Shown here: piece by piece, positions 34,081 to 42,646 of the stretch
Layout: each line of letters opens with the position of its first letter
Position numbering within the stretch: the first letter of the stretch is position 1
Assembly: GCA_024305105.1 (NCBI GenBank)
Contig: JAMWZA010000035.1
Coordinates: 1 to 42,646 of the forward strand
Origin: Marinoscillum sp.
GTDB taxonomy: Bacteria; Bacteroidota; Bacteroidia; Cytophagales; Cyclobacteriaceae
Length of the DNA stretch: 42,646 bases
Direction of reading: 5' to 3'
Translations under genes and position numbers: made by a program
The notes under the pieces: generated by a model
What the model was told of the DNA's origin: nothing
The model's input: the letters and a program-made list of their open reading frames with translations, nothing else
Database searches by the model: none

Positions 34081-34587
34081 ATGAAAAATATTGCAACAGA
34101 AATAGATCGGATAAACTGTGTCATTGGCAAGGCTACAAGCTGGTTGACTTTTGGACTGGTTGTGATAATTATTTTTGATGTATTTATGAGGTACGTTTTT
34201 TCCACAACCTCAGCGGCTTCTTTTGAACTGGAGTGGCATCTGTTTGCGGCTATCTTTCTATTGTCTGCAGGATGGACTTTTCAGCAAGATCGACATGTGA
34301 GAGTGGATGTGTTTTATACACACTTTTCTCCGTTAACCAAGGCATGGATTAACGGCTTAGGATGTTTGATTTTATTAATTCCTCTATGCTATATCGGAGT
34401 TAGTGAGGGGGTACAATTTGCCTACAATGCTTACAAACTGGGAGGAACCAGTCCGGATCCAGGAGGTTTGCCTGCACGGTTTATTATCAAAGCATCAATT
34501 CCTCTGGGATTTTTACTACTGGGCATGCAGGGATTGGCAGAAATATTAAAGTCCTTCACCACTATTGTAAACGGTAGGAAATCATGA
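34081..34587 (+). CDS. TRAP transporter small permease subunit (DctQ family)
   Basis: A 168-residue membrane protein with four hydrophobic segments. It has features of DctQ subunits: ELEWHLFAAIFLLSAGWTFQQDRHVRVDVFY, with the conserved Glu-Trp and RVDVFY, and the P-A-R-F tail region. It pairs with the large subunit that starts within its stop (ATGATG overlap). Together they form the membrane part of a Na+-driven carboxylate-type transporter. No binding-protein gene (DctP) is adjacent in the window. Confidence 0.88.
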   Translation: MKNIATEIDRINCVIGKATSWLTFGLVVIIIFDVFMRYVFSTTSAASFELEWHLFAAIFLLSAGWTFQQDRHVRVDVFYTHFSPLTKAWINGLGCLILLIPLCYIGVSEGVQFAYNAYKLGGTSPDPGGLPARFIIKASIPLGFLLLGMQGLAEILKSFTTIVNGRKS

Positions 34588-35885
34588 TGGAATACTTACC
34601 GATTATTCTGTTTGCATCTGTTTTTATACTTATTCTTTTGGGTTTTCCAGTAGCATTTACATTGGGAGGTCTTTCTGTGATTGTGGGAATTTTCGTCTTT
34701 GATGTTGATTTTTTCTACCTCCTGTCATTGCGGGTATATGGCACCATGCAGAATTTTGTGTTGCTAGCAGTACCACTGTTCATTTTCATGGGGATCATGT
34801 TAGAGAAGTCGGGAATTGCCGAGCGACTACTTGAAACCATGGCGTTGATGTTTGGCAAATTCCGAGGTGGGCTGGCCATAGCGGTAGTGGTGGTCGGGGC
34901 GATGCTGGCGGCTTCCACAGGGATAGTGGGAGCGACAGTCGTTACCATGGGATTAATTTCTTTGCCCACGATGTTGAAGAGAGGCTATGGGCCAAGGCTA
35001 AGTACCGGGGTAATTGCTTCATCTGGTACATTGGGGCAAATAATACCTCCTTCCGTAGTACTTGTACTTTTGGGGAGTGTCTTGAATGTCTCGGTAGGAG
35101 ACCTATTCATAGCTGCGATAGTGCCAGGATTAGGTCTGGTGGGCTGTTATCTGTTATACATTATTGTCTATGCACAGGTTTTCCCCGACAGAGCGCCAGC
35201 GATGCCTAAAGCTGAAATAGATGTGTTTAAAGCGAAAGGAGTTTCTAAAGAAATTATAAATTCATTTGTATCGCCCTTCTTACTGATACTAGCCGTTTTA
35301 GGCTCCATTTTTGCAGGTATCGCATCACCAACAGAAGCGGCTGGAGTTGGTGCTTTTGGCGCGATGGTTTTGACCATAATAGACCGAAATTTCAACCTAT
35401 CCATGCTCAAAGAGGTGATGAAGGAAACGACTTTGCTAACCTCGATGGTATTTATGATTTTGGTAGGAGCTACGGCTTTTTCATTGGTCTTTAGAGGGTT
35501 GGAGGGGGATAAGTTGTTTTTAAGTATGATTGACAATGCCGAACTCAGTCCAACAGCTTTCTTATTAATGGTGATGCTACTGGTGTTCGTTGCTGGGTTT
35601 TTCATTGATTTTATTGAGATTGTTTTTATCATCGTGCCAGTGGTGGCTCCCATTATGGTAGCTATGGGGATGGACCTGATCTGGGTAGGTATTTTGTTGG
35701 CCATCAACTTACAAACCTCTTTTTTGACACCACCTTTCGGCTTTGCACTATTTTACTTAAAAGGAGTAACACCCCCAGAGGTTAAAACGATGCATTTATA
35801 TCAAGGTGTGATTCCATTTGTGATCATTCAAATTTTATTTTTGGTATTGCTTTTCATTTTTCCAGATATTGTGTCTTTTTTGTAA
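34584..35885 (+). CDS. TRAP transporter large permease subunit (DctM family)
   Basis: A 433-residue membrane protein with about twelve hydrophobic segments, usual length for DctM. Recognisable stretches are LGFPVAFTLGG, LLAVPLFIFMG, AMLAASTGIVGATVVTMG, SSGTLGQIIPPSVVLVLLG, SPTEAAGVGA and LQTSFLTPPFGFALFYLKG. DctM is the ion-coupled translocation subunit. It overlaps dctQ by four bases. TRAP systems normally need a periplasmic DctP protein, so the partner must be encoded elsewhere or the system is unusual. Confidence 0.93.
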   Translation: MMEYLPIILFASVFILILLGFPVAFTLGGLSVIVGIFVFDVDFFYLLSLRVYGTMQNFVLLAVPLFIFMGIMLEKSGIAERLLETMALMFGKFRGGLAIAVVVVGAMLAASTGIVGATVVTMGLISLPTMLKRGYGPRLSTGVIASSGTLGQIIPPSVVLVLLGSVLNVSVGDLFIAAIVPGLGLVGCYLLYIIVYAQVFPDRAPAMPKAEIDVFKAKGVSKEIINSFVSPFLLILAVLGSIFAGIASPTEAAGVGAFGAMVLTIIDRNFNLSMLKEVMKETTLLTSMVFMILVGATAFSLVFRGLEGDKLFLSMIDNAELSPTAFLLMVMLLVFVAGFFIDFIEIVFIIVPVVAPIMVAMGMDLIWVGILLAINLQTSFLTPPFGFALFYLKGVTPPEVKTMHLYQGVIPFVIIQILFLVLLFIFPDIVSFL

Positions 35886-35950
35886 TTCATTCATTAATAG
35901 CGGGTACAGTTGTTTTGTATGCTTTGAATGACTTAAAAAACCTAACCACA

Positions 35951-36805
35951 ATGATTAATTTAATTAAGTTGTTTGCCCTTATGGCAACACTTTTATCTGC
36001 ATTTATAACTTTAGCTCAGGATGGTATAGGTATAGGAACACAAAATGTCAGTTCTGATGCCGTACTGGAAGTTAAGTCTACTGATAAGGGTGTTCTGTTA
36101 CCACGTTTGACTACTTCGGATAGAACATCAATGACCCCATCTTCAGGAGGCCTTATGGTCTACGATACGGAGTTTCAAGCCTTTTTTTATTATGACACTG
36201 TGAGCGTATCCTGGAAACGAATGGTAGAGGAAAATAGCTTCGGGACTGTTCCTTTAGGGGGAATTATGATGTGGAGTGGCAGTTCTAATGACATTCCTGA
36301 TGGATATGCGTTGTGTGATGGTCAAACTGTAAACAGCTTTAAGACACCGGATCTGTCTGAACGCTTTGTGATGGGTGGATCTACTCCGGGTAATTTGGAC
36401 ATGAGAGTCGTTGTTACCGATACACTCAACTCTAATTATCAGGTTGGTGGGGCGGAATGCTCAGAGCATGAATTTCTGTGGTCAGGAACGATTACTATTG
36501 CGGAACCTCCAGGTGGATTCCCACCACCTCCAGCTCCTGGAGAGCCATTATTAATTTGTACTGGTATGGAGGATAATGTTGGCATGAGTTTCACATATTC
36601 TCTGCCAATGGATAGTTGTGATCATATTTTAAATGATGTATTACTCATAACTGACGTAGTTGTTCGAAGAGCTGTCATTGCATGTGATGCGTATGAATTA
36701 ACCAATTGCACATCTACACCTAATCCTAATTACTATTTAAATAATGAGGCTTGTAGGTTGGCTGCTGAGCTCTATACCATTGCCTTCATCATGCGGGTAG
36801 AGTAA
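35951..36805 (+). CDS. Exported tail-collar-domain protein, paralogue 1
   Basis: About 284 residues from the ATG at 35951, which opens a signal peptide ending TLAQ; the ATG at 35915 would precede it by 12 residues. After the signal comes DGIGIGT and a repeat-like LEVKSTDKGVLLPRL, a motif common to exported Bacteroidota proteins. The region PLGGIMMWSGSSNDIPDGYALCDGQT followed by TPDLSERFVMGG matches the phage tail collar domain, usually an adhesin or fibre tip. The C-terminal part has several Cys residues and ends AFIMRVE. Such proteins may be secreted adhesins; the role is inferred. Confidence 0.75.
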   Translation: MINLIKLFALMATLLSAFITLAQDGIGIGTQNVSSDAVLEVKSTDKGVLLPRLTTSDRTSMTPSSGGLMVYDTEFQAFFYYDTVSVSWKRMVEENSFGTVPLGGIMMWSGSSNDIPDGYALCDGQTVNSFKTPDLSERFVMGGSTPGNLDMRVVVTDTLNSNYQVGGAECSEHEFLWSGTITIAEPPGGFPPPPAPGEPLLICTGMEDNVGMSFTYSLPMDSCDHILNDVLLITDVVVRRAVIACDAYELTNCTSTPNPNYYLNNEACRLAAELYTIAFIMRVE

Positions 36806-36908
36806 TGGGATAGAAAATTTGTCAATGTTAATAAAACCGTTTCTTGCTAATATAGTAAACTGGAAGAGGATGTATGGTGTTTTTATGGAAACTTAAATTT
36901 AATTGATC

Positions 36909-37889
36909 ATGATCAAGGGTTGTATTTGTCTTGTTGTCTTGATAATTTTTAGTCCAGTATTTGCTCAAGATGGAGTTGGTATTGGTACCAAAACCCCACA
37001 CAACTCCAGCATACTACATGTTTATTCATCAAGCAACAATAAAGGTGTTCTTTTTCCAAACACCGCGCCCGCTTATTTAGATGGAATTAAATCAACCTCT
37101 GAAGATGGTTTGATCATGTTTGACAGCACCTCACATAACCTTGTTTATTTCAAGAATAATAGGTGGAATTTTATCACTCCATGGGTGACAGACGAGGTAA
37201 CGGATAGTGATGCGGTTGATTACATTAGCACTGCTTTCAATGTTGGGATTAGGACCTCTTCAACCCCTGCCGAAGCTTTGGATGTTAATGGGAATATCAA
37301 GGCAACAGGAGATGTCTCTGCAAACAAACTGAATGGCCTGGGGGTGGTGCCTTTAGGGGGGATAATTATGTGGTCAGGAGCAAGTGGAACGGAGCCCTCT
37401 GGATATGTACTTTGTAATGGGCAAACTTCCAATGGTTATGTTACCCCGAATCTATTGGGGCGCTTCATAGTGGCTGGAAGTGAAGGAGGCGCAGGTGGTG
37501 GCTCTAATACCTTATCGACATAAAATATAAGTTATCAACGGCTTGAGGAATATATAATTGACGAAAGTGCTGGGTGTTCTACAATTGCTCAATTGTATTC
37601 AGGGGAAGCACTAATCACTGGGTCATGTACTGAAAGTGGCTCTTATATTTCATTTTCAGACATTGCAGCAACATCGTGTTTACAGGCAGCACAGTATTAT
37701 GCAGCCGATCACATAGAGCCTACATGTGGAGTTAGCACTACTAGAAACTGTTCTTCCAGATCTAACCCAGATTACTATATGACAAAGGAAGAATGTTACA
37801 ATGAAGGTGTAGAAGAATTGGATGTTGTTACTTCAGTGGATAGTCGTCCTCTTTATTATCAACTGGCATTCATCATGCGGGTAGAGTAG
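36909..37889 (+). pseudogene. Exported tail-collar-domain protein, paralogue 2, with in-frame stop
   Basis: A signal peptide (MIKGCICLVVLIIFSPVFAQ) and DGVGIGT begin at the ATG at 36909. A linker, then PLGGIIMWSGASGTEPSGYVLCNGQT and TPNLLGRFIVAG form the collar domain, ending in a glycine-rich stretch and NTLST. TAA at 37521-37523 (codon 205) interrupts the frame. The same frame then continues with coding-like sequence through CSSRSNPDYYMTKEEC to AFIMRVE at 37889, matching the C-terminus of paralogue 1. So a full protein of about 326 residues existed, and one nonsense change now truncates it. The truncated collar domain alone could still be secreted. Confidence 0.75.
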
Positions 37890-37898
37890 CATCAGTTA

Positions 37899-37943
37899 AT
37901 TACTTTGCAAGTAATGCGGCATTTCGGTCATTTTGACCTGAAA
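37899..37943. promoter_or_regulatory. Two inverted repeats upstream of clpB
   Basis: ATTACTT-TGC-AAGTAAT (37899-37915) is a perfect 7-bp inverted repeat just after the collar gene stop and may act as a weak terminator. GGTCA-TTT-TGACC (37926-37938), flanked by TTTC and TGAAA, is a palindrome about 105 bases ahead of clpB. A stress-regulator site is possible, but no known operator sequence (for example CIRCE) is matched. Confidence 0.4.
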
Positions 37944-38043
37944 ACACCCCTTCAATCTTCTGATTCGGACTTTTTGTCTTGTTTATGGTGTTGGCTCGTC
38001 ATTTGAAGCTCTGGTTAGTCGAAACATAAACCGATTGACGATC

Positions 38044-40659
38044 ATGAATTTTAATAACTATACCATAAAATCTCAGGAGGCTTTACAAAAGGCAACTGAA
38101 ATAGCCAGTGGAAATAGCCAGCAGGTCATTGAAACTGGTCATTTGATGCAAGCTATTCTGCAGTCAGATCAAAATCTGATTTCCTTTCTGCTGAAAAAAC
38201 TAAGCGTATCCAAGGAAGGTATTGATTCGAAGCTCAAGGAGTTGATAGCTACGTATCCTAAGGTGAGTGGTGGACAACCTTATCTTTCTTCTGATTCACA
38301 TCAGGCACTGCAAAAGGCAGAGACGTACCTTAAAGAGTTTGGTGATGAGTTTGTTGCGGTTGAGCATATCATTTTGGGGTTATTGGCAGGTAAGGATAAA
38401 ACCTCGCAAATACTAAAAGATGCAGGATTTGATCAAAAAGGGTTGATTCAAGGGATCAAGGAACTGAGGGGTGGAGAAAAAGTAACCGACCAGAATGCAG
38501 AATCGAAGTATCGAAGTTTGGATAGGTACTCTAACAACCTAAATGACTTAGCAAAGAAGGGTAAAATTGATCCGGTAATTGGGCGCGATGAAGAGATTCG
38601 ACGCGTACTTCAGATACTGGCAAGAAGAACTAAAAACAATCCCATTTTATTAGGTGAACCGGGTGTTGGTAAAACGGCCATTGTCGAAGGACTGGCTCAG
38701 CGGATTGTGGATGGTGACGTACCAGAAAACCTTAAATCTAAAACACTCATATCTCTGGATATGGGACTGCTCGTTGCAGGAGCAAAATACAAAGGCGAAT
38801 TTGAGGAACGACTCAAGGCGGTCATCAAGGAGGTAACCGATAGTGATGGGGAGATTATTCTCTTCATAGATGAGATTCATACGCTAATCGGCGCAGGAGG
38901 CGGCGGTGAAGGTGCGATGGATGCAGCTAACTTACTCAAGCCAGCATTGGCGAGGGGTGAACTACATGCTATAGGAGCAACTACTCTTAAGGAATATCAG
39001 AAATACATCGAAAAAGACAAGGCACTGGAACGCAGGTTTCAGGGTGTGCTCATCGATGAGCCTTCAGTTGTTGATGCCATTTCTATACTTCGAGGGATCA
39101 AGGACAAATACGAAGTGCACCATGGGGTGCGAGTAAAAGATGATGCAGTGATTGCCGCAGTAGAATTATCCAGCCGATACATTTCTGACCGCTTTTTGCC
39201 GGATAAGGCTATTGATTTAATGGATGAAGCGGCTTCCAAGCTGCGGATAGAAATAGACTCTCTTCCAGAGGAGCTGGATGAATTGAACCGCAAAATCATG
39301 CAGTTGGAAATCGAACGAGAGGCCATCCGGCGTGAGAAAGACAAGCAAAAGGAGAGTGAGTTAAGTAAAGAGATTGCAGATCTAACTGGCAAGCGAAATG
39401 AGCTCAAGGCCAAATGGGAAAATGAGAAAGCGGTCATCCAAGGCCTAAGACAAGAAAAGGAAAACATAGAGAAGTTTAAGCATGAGGCTGAGCAAGCTGA
39501 GCGGTCTGGGGATTTTGGTTTGGTAGCTGAAATCAGGTACGGTAAAATCACAGAGGCAGAGAAACGTTTGGAGGAATTCAAGCAGCAACTTCATGAAATG
39601 CAGGGAGAATCATCGCTGTTAAAAGAGGAAGTTGATAGCGAAGATATCGCTGAGGTGGTAGCCAAGTGGACGGGGATTCCGGTATCCAAAATGCTTCAAA
39701 GCGAACGTGAAAAACTCTTAACTCTCGAAGAGGAATTGGGACGAAGAGTGGCAGGTCAGGAAGAAGCCATTTCGGCTGTTTCTGACGCGGTTCGTAGAAG
39801 TAGAGCAGGTCTTCACGATCCGAATAGACCAATCGGGTCTTTTATATTTCTTGGCACCACTGGAGTAGGTAAAACGGAGTTGGCTAAAGCGCTGGCCGAG
39901 TATCTGTTCAACGATGAAAATTCCATGGTACGCATTGATATGTCGGAATATCAGGAACGACACGCGGTGAGTAGACTAATCGGAGCACCTCCGGGATATG
40001 TAGGCTATGATGAAGGAGGCCAGCTTACAGAATCTGTGAGGAGGAAGCCATATAGTGTCGTGCTGTTAGATGAAATAGAGAAGGCACATCCCGATGTGTT
40101 TAATATTCTCTTGCAGGTTCTTGACGATGGTCGGTTGACGGATAACAAAGGCCGTGTTGCGAATTTTAAGAATACCATTATTATCATGACCACTAATATT
40201 GGGTCAGGGTTGATTCAGGAACGATTTGAAGCACTCAATGATACCAATGCGGATGAACTTGTGGAGGAAACTAGAAAAGAGGTTTTTGAGCTTCTTAAAA
40301 GATCTGTAAGGCCAGAGTTTTTGAATCGTGTGGATGAGACCATTATGTTCCGTCCTTTGAGTAGAACCGATCTTAGAAAGATTGCTGGTATCCAATTTAA
40401 GGTAATTCAGAAGCGGTTGGCAGAAAATGGAATTAAAATTGAAGCTGACAATAAGGTGCTGGACTATTTGGGGGCAATAGGCTTTGACCCGCAGTACGGT
40501 GCCAGACCTTTGAAACGCGTGCTGCAGCGACAGATACTCAATGAATTGTCTAAAGACATTCTGGCAGGAAAGATTTTCAAAGATGCCGTCATTGGAATAA
40601 CACTTTCTGATGACCATCAAATAGAATTCATCAATCTGGATGAAATTCAGGTTGAGTAG
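38044..40659 (+). CDS. clpB: ATP-dependent chaperone ClpB
   Basis: An 871-residue Hsp100 disaggregase; the ATG at 38044 ([15 protein letters not shown]) is preferred over a TTG at 38035. The Clp N-domain occupies residues 1-145. The first AAA+ module has Walker A GEPGVGKT (about 204-211) and Walker [11 protein letters not shown] long coiled-coil middle domain lies at about 400-520, and the second AAA+ module has GTTGVGKT (about 604-611) and [12 protein letters not shown]. The middle domain distinguishes it from ClpA/ClpC, and there is no ClpP-binding loop. ClpB works with DnaK to rescue aggregated proteins and is usually heat-induced. A strong terminator follows. Confidence 0.96.
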   Translation: MNFNNYTIKSQEALQKATEIASGNSQQVIETGHLMQAILQSDQNLISFLLKKLSVSKEGIDSKLKELIATYPKVSGGQPYLSSDSHQALQKAETYLKEFGDEFVAVEHIILGLLAGKDKTSQILKDAGFDQKGLIQGIKELRGGEKVTDQNAESKYRSLDRYSNNLNDLAKKGKIDPVIGRDEEIRRVLQILARRTKNNPILLGEPGVGKTAIVEGLAQRIVDGDVPENLKSKTLISLDMGLLVAGAKYKGEFEERLKAVIKEVTDSDGEIILFIDEIHTLIGAGGGGEGAMDAANLLKPALARGELHAIGATTLKEYQKYIEKDKALERRFQGVLIDEPSVVDAISILRGIKDKYEVHHGVRVKDDAVIAAVELSSRYISDRFLPDKAIDLMDEAASKLRIEIDSLPEELDELNRKIMQLEIEREAIRREKDKQKESELSKEIADLTGKRNELKAKWENEKAVIQGLRQEKENIEKFKHEAEQAERSGDFGLVAEIRYGKITEAEKRLEEFKQQLHEMQGESSLLKEEVDSEDIAEVVAKWTGIPVSKMLQSEREKLLTLEEELGRRVAGQEEAISAVSDAVRRSRAGLHDPNRPIGSFIFLGTTGVGKTELAKALAEYLFNDENSMVRIDMSEYQERHAVSRLIGAPPGYVGYDEGGQLTESVRRKPYSVVLLDEIEKAHPDVFNILLQVLDDGRLTDNKGRVANFKNTIIIMTTNIGSGLIQERFEALNDTNADELVEETRKEVFELLKRSVRPEFLNRVDETIMFRPLSRTDLRKIAGIQFKVIQKRLAENGIKIEADNKVLDYLGAIGFDPQYGARPLKRVLQRQILNELSKDILAGKIFKDAVIGITLSDDHQIEFINLDEIQVE

Positions 40660-40679
40660 AAGTCTTAAGTACTAGAAAT

Positions 40680-40707
40680 GGGCCGGAGCTACTCTTCGGC
40701 CCTTTTT
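40680..40707 (+). terminator. Rho-independent terminator after clpB
   Basis: A 9-bp stem, GGGCCGGAG with CTTCGGCCC (one G-T pair), a 5-base loop CTACT, then TTTTT. It starts 21 bases after the clpB stop. Confidence 0.88.
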
Positions 40708-40798
40708 ACTTCAGTTTGTAAAGTCAGATATGTGAAGTATTTTTCCATTAGTTGGGCAAATTATGCTGAATGTATAATTTGTGGTTAAATCCAACCGC

Positions 40799-41335
40799 AT
40801 GGAAAAAATGAAACATTGGTTTATTGCATTTGCCTTAATAGTTGCTTCTCAAGCTATTGCTCAGGACAATCCAAAATCTGAATTTGCCCGTGATTTTTTA
40901 CCAGTATGGACGACATCCACCAATAATGCGGTGGAAGTAGCTCAGGCAATGCCAGAGGAATTGTACGATTATAAGCCCAATGATTCGAGCATGACGTTTC
41001 GCGAGCAGATAGTTCATATCGGGTTTACCGTTAGTTTTTTGACGACTTATTTCACGAGTGAAACTAAGCCTGAGTTCAATGAACCGGATTTTGCCAACAA
41101 GTCAAAGGCTGATGTAGTGGCATATTTACAAGACAATATTCTGAAAGCGACCGAAATCATTTTCAACATGACTGAAGAAGCGTCTCAAGAAGAAGTACGA
41201 GTTTTTAGTGGTAAAATGATGAAGCGCTATGTGGCCATACTATTTGTACAGGATCACTTGACAAATCACAGAGCCAAAGCAAATCTATACATCCGCATAA
41301 ATGAGATGAAACCACCCGCTTATGGGTTCTTTTAA
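40799..41335 (+). CDS. Exported DinB-like protein
   Basis: A 178-residue protein starting at the ATG at 40799 with a signal peptide ending SQAIAQ (residue 22). The mature part is a four-helix-type sequence with the DinB/YfiT metal-binding histidines: His73 in FREQIVHIGF, and His153 and His157 in DHLTNHRAK. The DinB superfamily includes thiol-dependent transferases and DNA-damage-inducible proteins. Exported forms are common in Bacteroidota and uncharacterised. A GTG at 40781 is in frame but would place the signal peptide unusually far in. It is monocistronic after the clpB terminator. Confidence 0.85.
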   Translation: MEKMKHWFIAFALIVASQAIAQDNPKSEFARDFLPVWTTSTNNAVEVAQAMPEELYDYKPNDSSMTFREQIVHIGFTVSFLTTYFTSETKPEFNEPDFANKSKADVVAYLQDNILKATEIIFNMTEEASQEEVRVFSGKMMKRYVAILFVQDHLTNHRAKANLYIRINEMKPPAYGFF

Positions 41336-41507
41336 ATAAACAGTACCTTTTCAAAGGTGATAGTTGACACGTGCTGAAATTGACCTTCGCATTCTGAATA
41401 GGTCAAAAATAAGATAATTCTGATCTGAATGTTTATTCTGAGATATCTTGTTCTCTTTTTGTAATATGATCAGTGCTACCTCTAGATTTGCATTCAAAAC
41501 TTGATTG

Positions 41508-42026
41508 ATGTTTATAATTGAATTTTTAAAATCAGCGGATAGTTTAACCATTCAGCTGTCGATTACTTTGGTGTTGGTGGTGATTTACATTGTGATCACT
41601 AAGCTTACGGATAAGGTCATCAGGCGATTCGGAAGGAAAAATGAAATTGCTTTACCCAGAGTTGTTTACACGATTAAGTATTTCAGGTTTGTATTATTAG
41701 CGTTTATTCTGCTTGTGCTAGGAATCACATGGGACATTTCATTTGAGGGACTGTCTGTTTACTTTTTATCATTTTTTACAGTGGCGGGTGTTGGATTGTT
41801 CGCTTCATGGTCCATTCTTAGCAATATCACTTCAGCGATTATTCTATTTTTCTACTTCCCTTATAGAATTGGCGACCGAATACGAATTGTTGACGGAGAT
41901 AACTCCATCGAAGGAATTGTTTTTGATCTGAATATGTTCTCAATCGTTATCAAAAATGATGAGGGTCAGAAAATAACTTACCCAAACAGCGTCGCTTTGC
42001 AAAAGGCCATCGTTATGATGAAATAA
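41508..42026 (+). CDS. Small MscS-family mechanosensitive channel
   Basis: A 172-residue membrane protein with three hydrophobic segments (about residues 14-35, 60-80 and 88-120), then a short beta-rich domain with YRIGDRIRIVDGDNSIEGIVFDLNMFSIVIKNDEGQKITYPNS. The last segments match the pore helix and the start of the MscS beta domain (GDRIRI, YPNS). It lacks the large C-terminal vestibule of E. coli MscS and is similar in size to minimal MscS-like proteins. The ATG at 41508 is used; a TTG lies one codon upstream. A role in osmotic protection is likely but gating is untested. Confidence 0.85.
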   Translation: MFIIEFLKSADSLTIQLSITLVLVVIYIVITKLTDKVIRRFGRKNEIALPRVVYTIKYFRFVLLAFILLVLGITWDISFEGLSVYFLSFFTVAGVGLFASWSILSNITSAIILFFYFPYRIGDRIRIVDGDNSIEGIVFDLNMFSIVIKNDEGQKITYPNSVALQKAIVMMK

Positions 42027-42096
42027 TGTGGTTGGTGATGCTTCTGATTATGTGTAGTTTAGACAAGCCAACCAGCCAAATTATAATAGACATAGT

Positions 42097-42639
42097 ATGT
42101 ATACCGAAAGTGATAGGCTTAAAGCTCTTGAGGAGCTTGGGCTCGATCGACAACCTGAACAGGTCTTTGATGATATAACAAGACTTGCTGCTACGATTTG
42201 TGATACGCCCATTTCCTTAATTACGTTAATAGAAGCAGATGTCCAATGGATGAAATCGAGGTATGGCCTCAGTGTATTGGAGACACCTAGAGACGTTAGT
42301 TTTTGTTCACACGCAATCAATACGCCCAACGAATTAATGGAGGTTCCCAATACATTAGAAGATGAACGGTTTAGGAACAATCCTTTAGTCATGCAAGACC
42401 CAAAATTACGGTTTTATGCAGGCATGCCCATTGTAACAGATAAAGGCCTGCCGATTGGTACTGTATGTGTGATCGATGGTGAGCCACGTAAATTAAGCAT
42501 GGATCAGCGATCAAGTTTGAGTACCTTATCCAAGATTGCTATGCAACTGATCTATGCCAGAGTCGTGAAACGAAAATTGGCCAAAATGGATTGTCAGTTT
42601 GATGACGAATTCAAAAGCCTATTGAACAATTTACCGTGA
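42097..42639 (+). CDS. GAF-domain protein
   Basis: A 180-residue complete protein composed almost wholly of one GAF domain. Typical sequence is FDDITRLAATICDTPISLITLIEADVQWMKSRYGL, followed by RDVSFCSHAI, FYAGMPIVTDKGLPIGTVCVIDGEPR and a C-terminal helix. This is the GAF type often found as an N-terminal sensor in kinases or cyclases, here without an output domain. The FCSHAI and GTVCVID blocks are strongly conserved in that group. It may be a stand-alone sensor acting through a partner; ligand unknown. It lies 70 bases after the channel gene. Confidence 0.85.
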   Translation: MYTESDRLKALEELGLDRQPEQVFDDITRLAATICDTPISLITLIEADVQWMKSRYGLSVLETPRDVSFCSHAINTPNELMEVPNTLEDERFRNNPLVMQDPKLRFYAGMPIVTDKGLPIGTVCVIDGEPRKLSMDQRSSLSTLSKIAMQLIYARVVKRKLAKMDCQFDDEFKSLLNNLP

Positions 42640-42646
42640 GCTTTTT

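Noticed and set aside
37593-37889. A separate small protein starting at a TTG after the collar gene.
   Set aside because: It is in the same frame as the upstream gene and matches the C-terminus of its paralogue, so it is the tail of an interrupted gene.
41351-41551. A 66-codon reverse ORF before the MscS-like gene.
   Set aside because: It overlaps the channel start, is low in complexity and has no recognisable features.

Overview
This window looks like a chromosomal segment from a Bacteroidota member, probably of the Cytophagales/marine group. The assignment is inferred from gene content, not from a marker gene. Supporting genes are BshA (bacillithiol synthesis), a short AMP nucleosidase, PIN-PhoH, an STN-type TonB-dependent receptor with a DUF4249 lipoprotein, 'GIGT'-type exported proteins with a tail-collar domain, a GH3-beta-lactamase fusion, many lipoproteins whose lipid Cys is followed by acidic residues, and several TAnnTTTG-like promoter elements. 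No rRNA, tRNA, CRISPR array or prophage was seen.

Layout. 1-4.4 kb: the end of an endonuclease/exonuclease/phosphatase protein, a VapBC toxin-antitoxin pair, a large FAD/Fe-S 2-hydroxyacid dehydrogenase, and an MntA-like nucleotidyltransferase followed by what appears to be the remnant of its HepT toxin. 4.4-8.5 kb: patatin phospholipase, AMP nucleosidase, and a cluster of small Cys-containing lipoproteins (one forward, two reverse tandem paralogues). 8.5-13.3 kb (reverse): PIN-PhoH, an AlbA_2 protein, a MoxR/ChlI-like AAA+ ATPase and a von Willebrand A protein; the last three are spaced as one operon. 13.4-17.8 kb: a 47-codon ORF, a fatty acid hydroxylase, BshA, and a GH3-like/beta-lactamase exported protein. 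17.9-23.3 kb (forward): a membrane protein, MutL and two rhomboid proteases linked by 1-4 base overlaps, then an SDR-DUF2867 protein. 23.2-25.8 kb: a membrane protein, RlmN, and two small exported proteins.

25.8-33.9 kb (reverse) is one translationally coupled TonB locus: exported protein, TonB-dependent receptor with STN domain, DUF4249 lipoprotein, and a large MG2/plug-like protein. The DUF4249 gene is split by a 1,381-bp IS4-family element with 18-bp perfect terminal repeats and an exact 10-bp target duplication. Removing the element and one duplication restores a 384-residue frame, so the insertion looks recent. The transposase frame runs upstream of its first ATG and probably starts at a non-standard or decayed codon.

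34.1-42.6 kb (forward): a TRAP transporter permease pair with no binding protein beside it, two paralogous collar-domain exported proteins (the second with an in-frame TAA), ClpB with inverted repeats upstream and a clear terminator, a DinB-like exported protein, a small MscS-type channel, and a GAF-domain protein.

The best candidates for a second look are the split TonB locus, the transposase start, the HepT relic, the nonsense codon in the second collar gene, the AlbA_2-MoxR-VWA operon, and the small Cys-rich lipoprotein cluster. I did not find an obviously new multi-gene defence or metabolic system.
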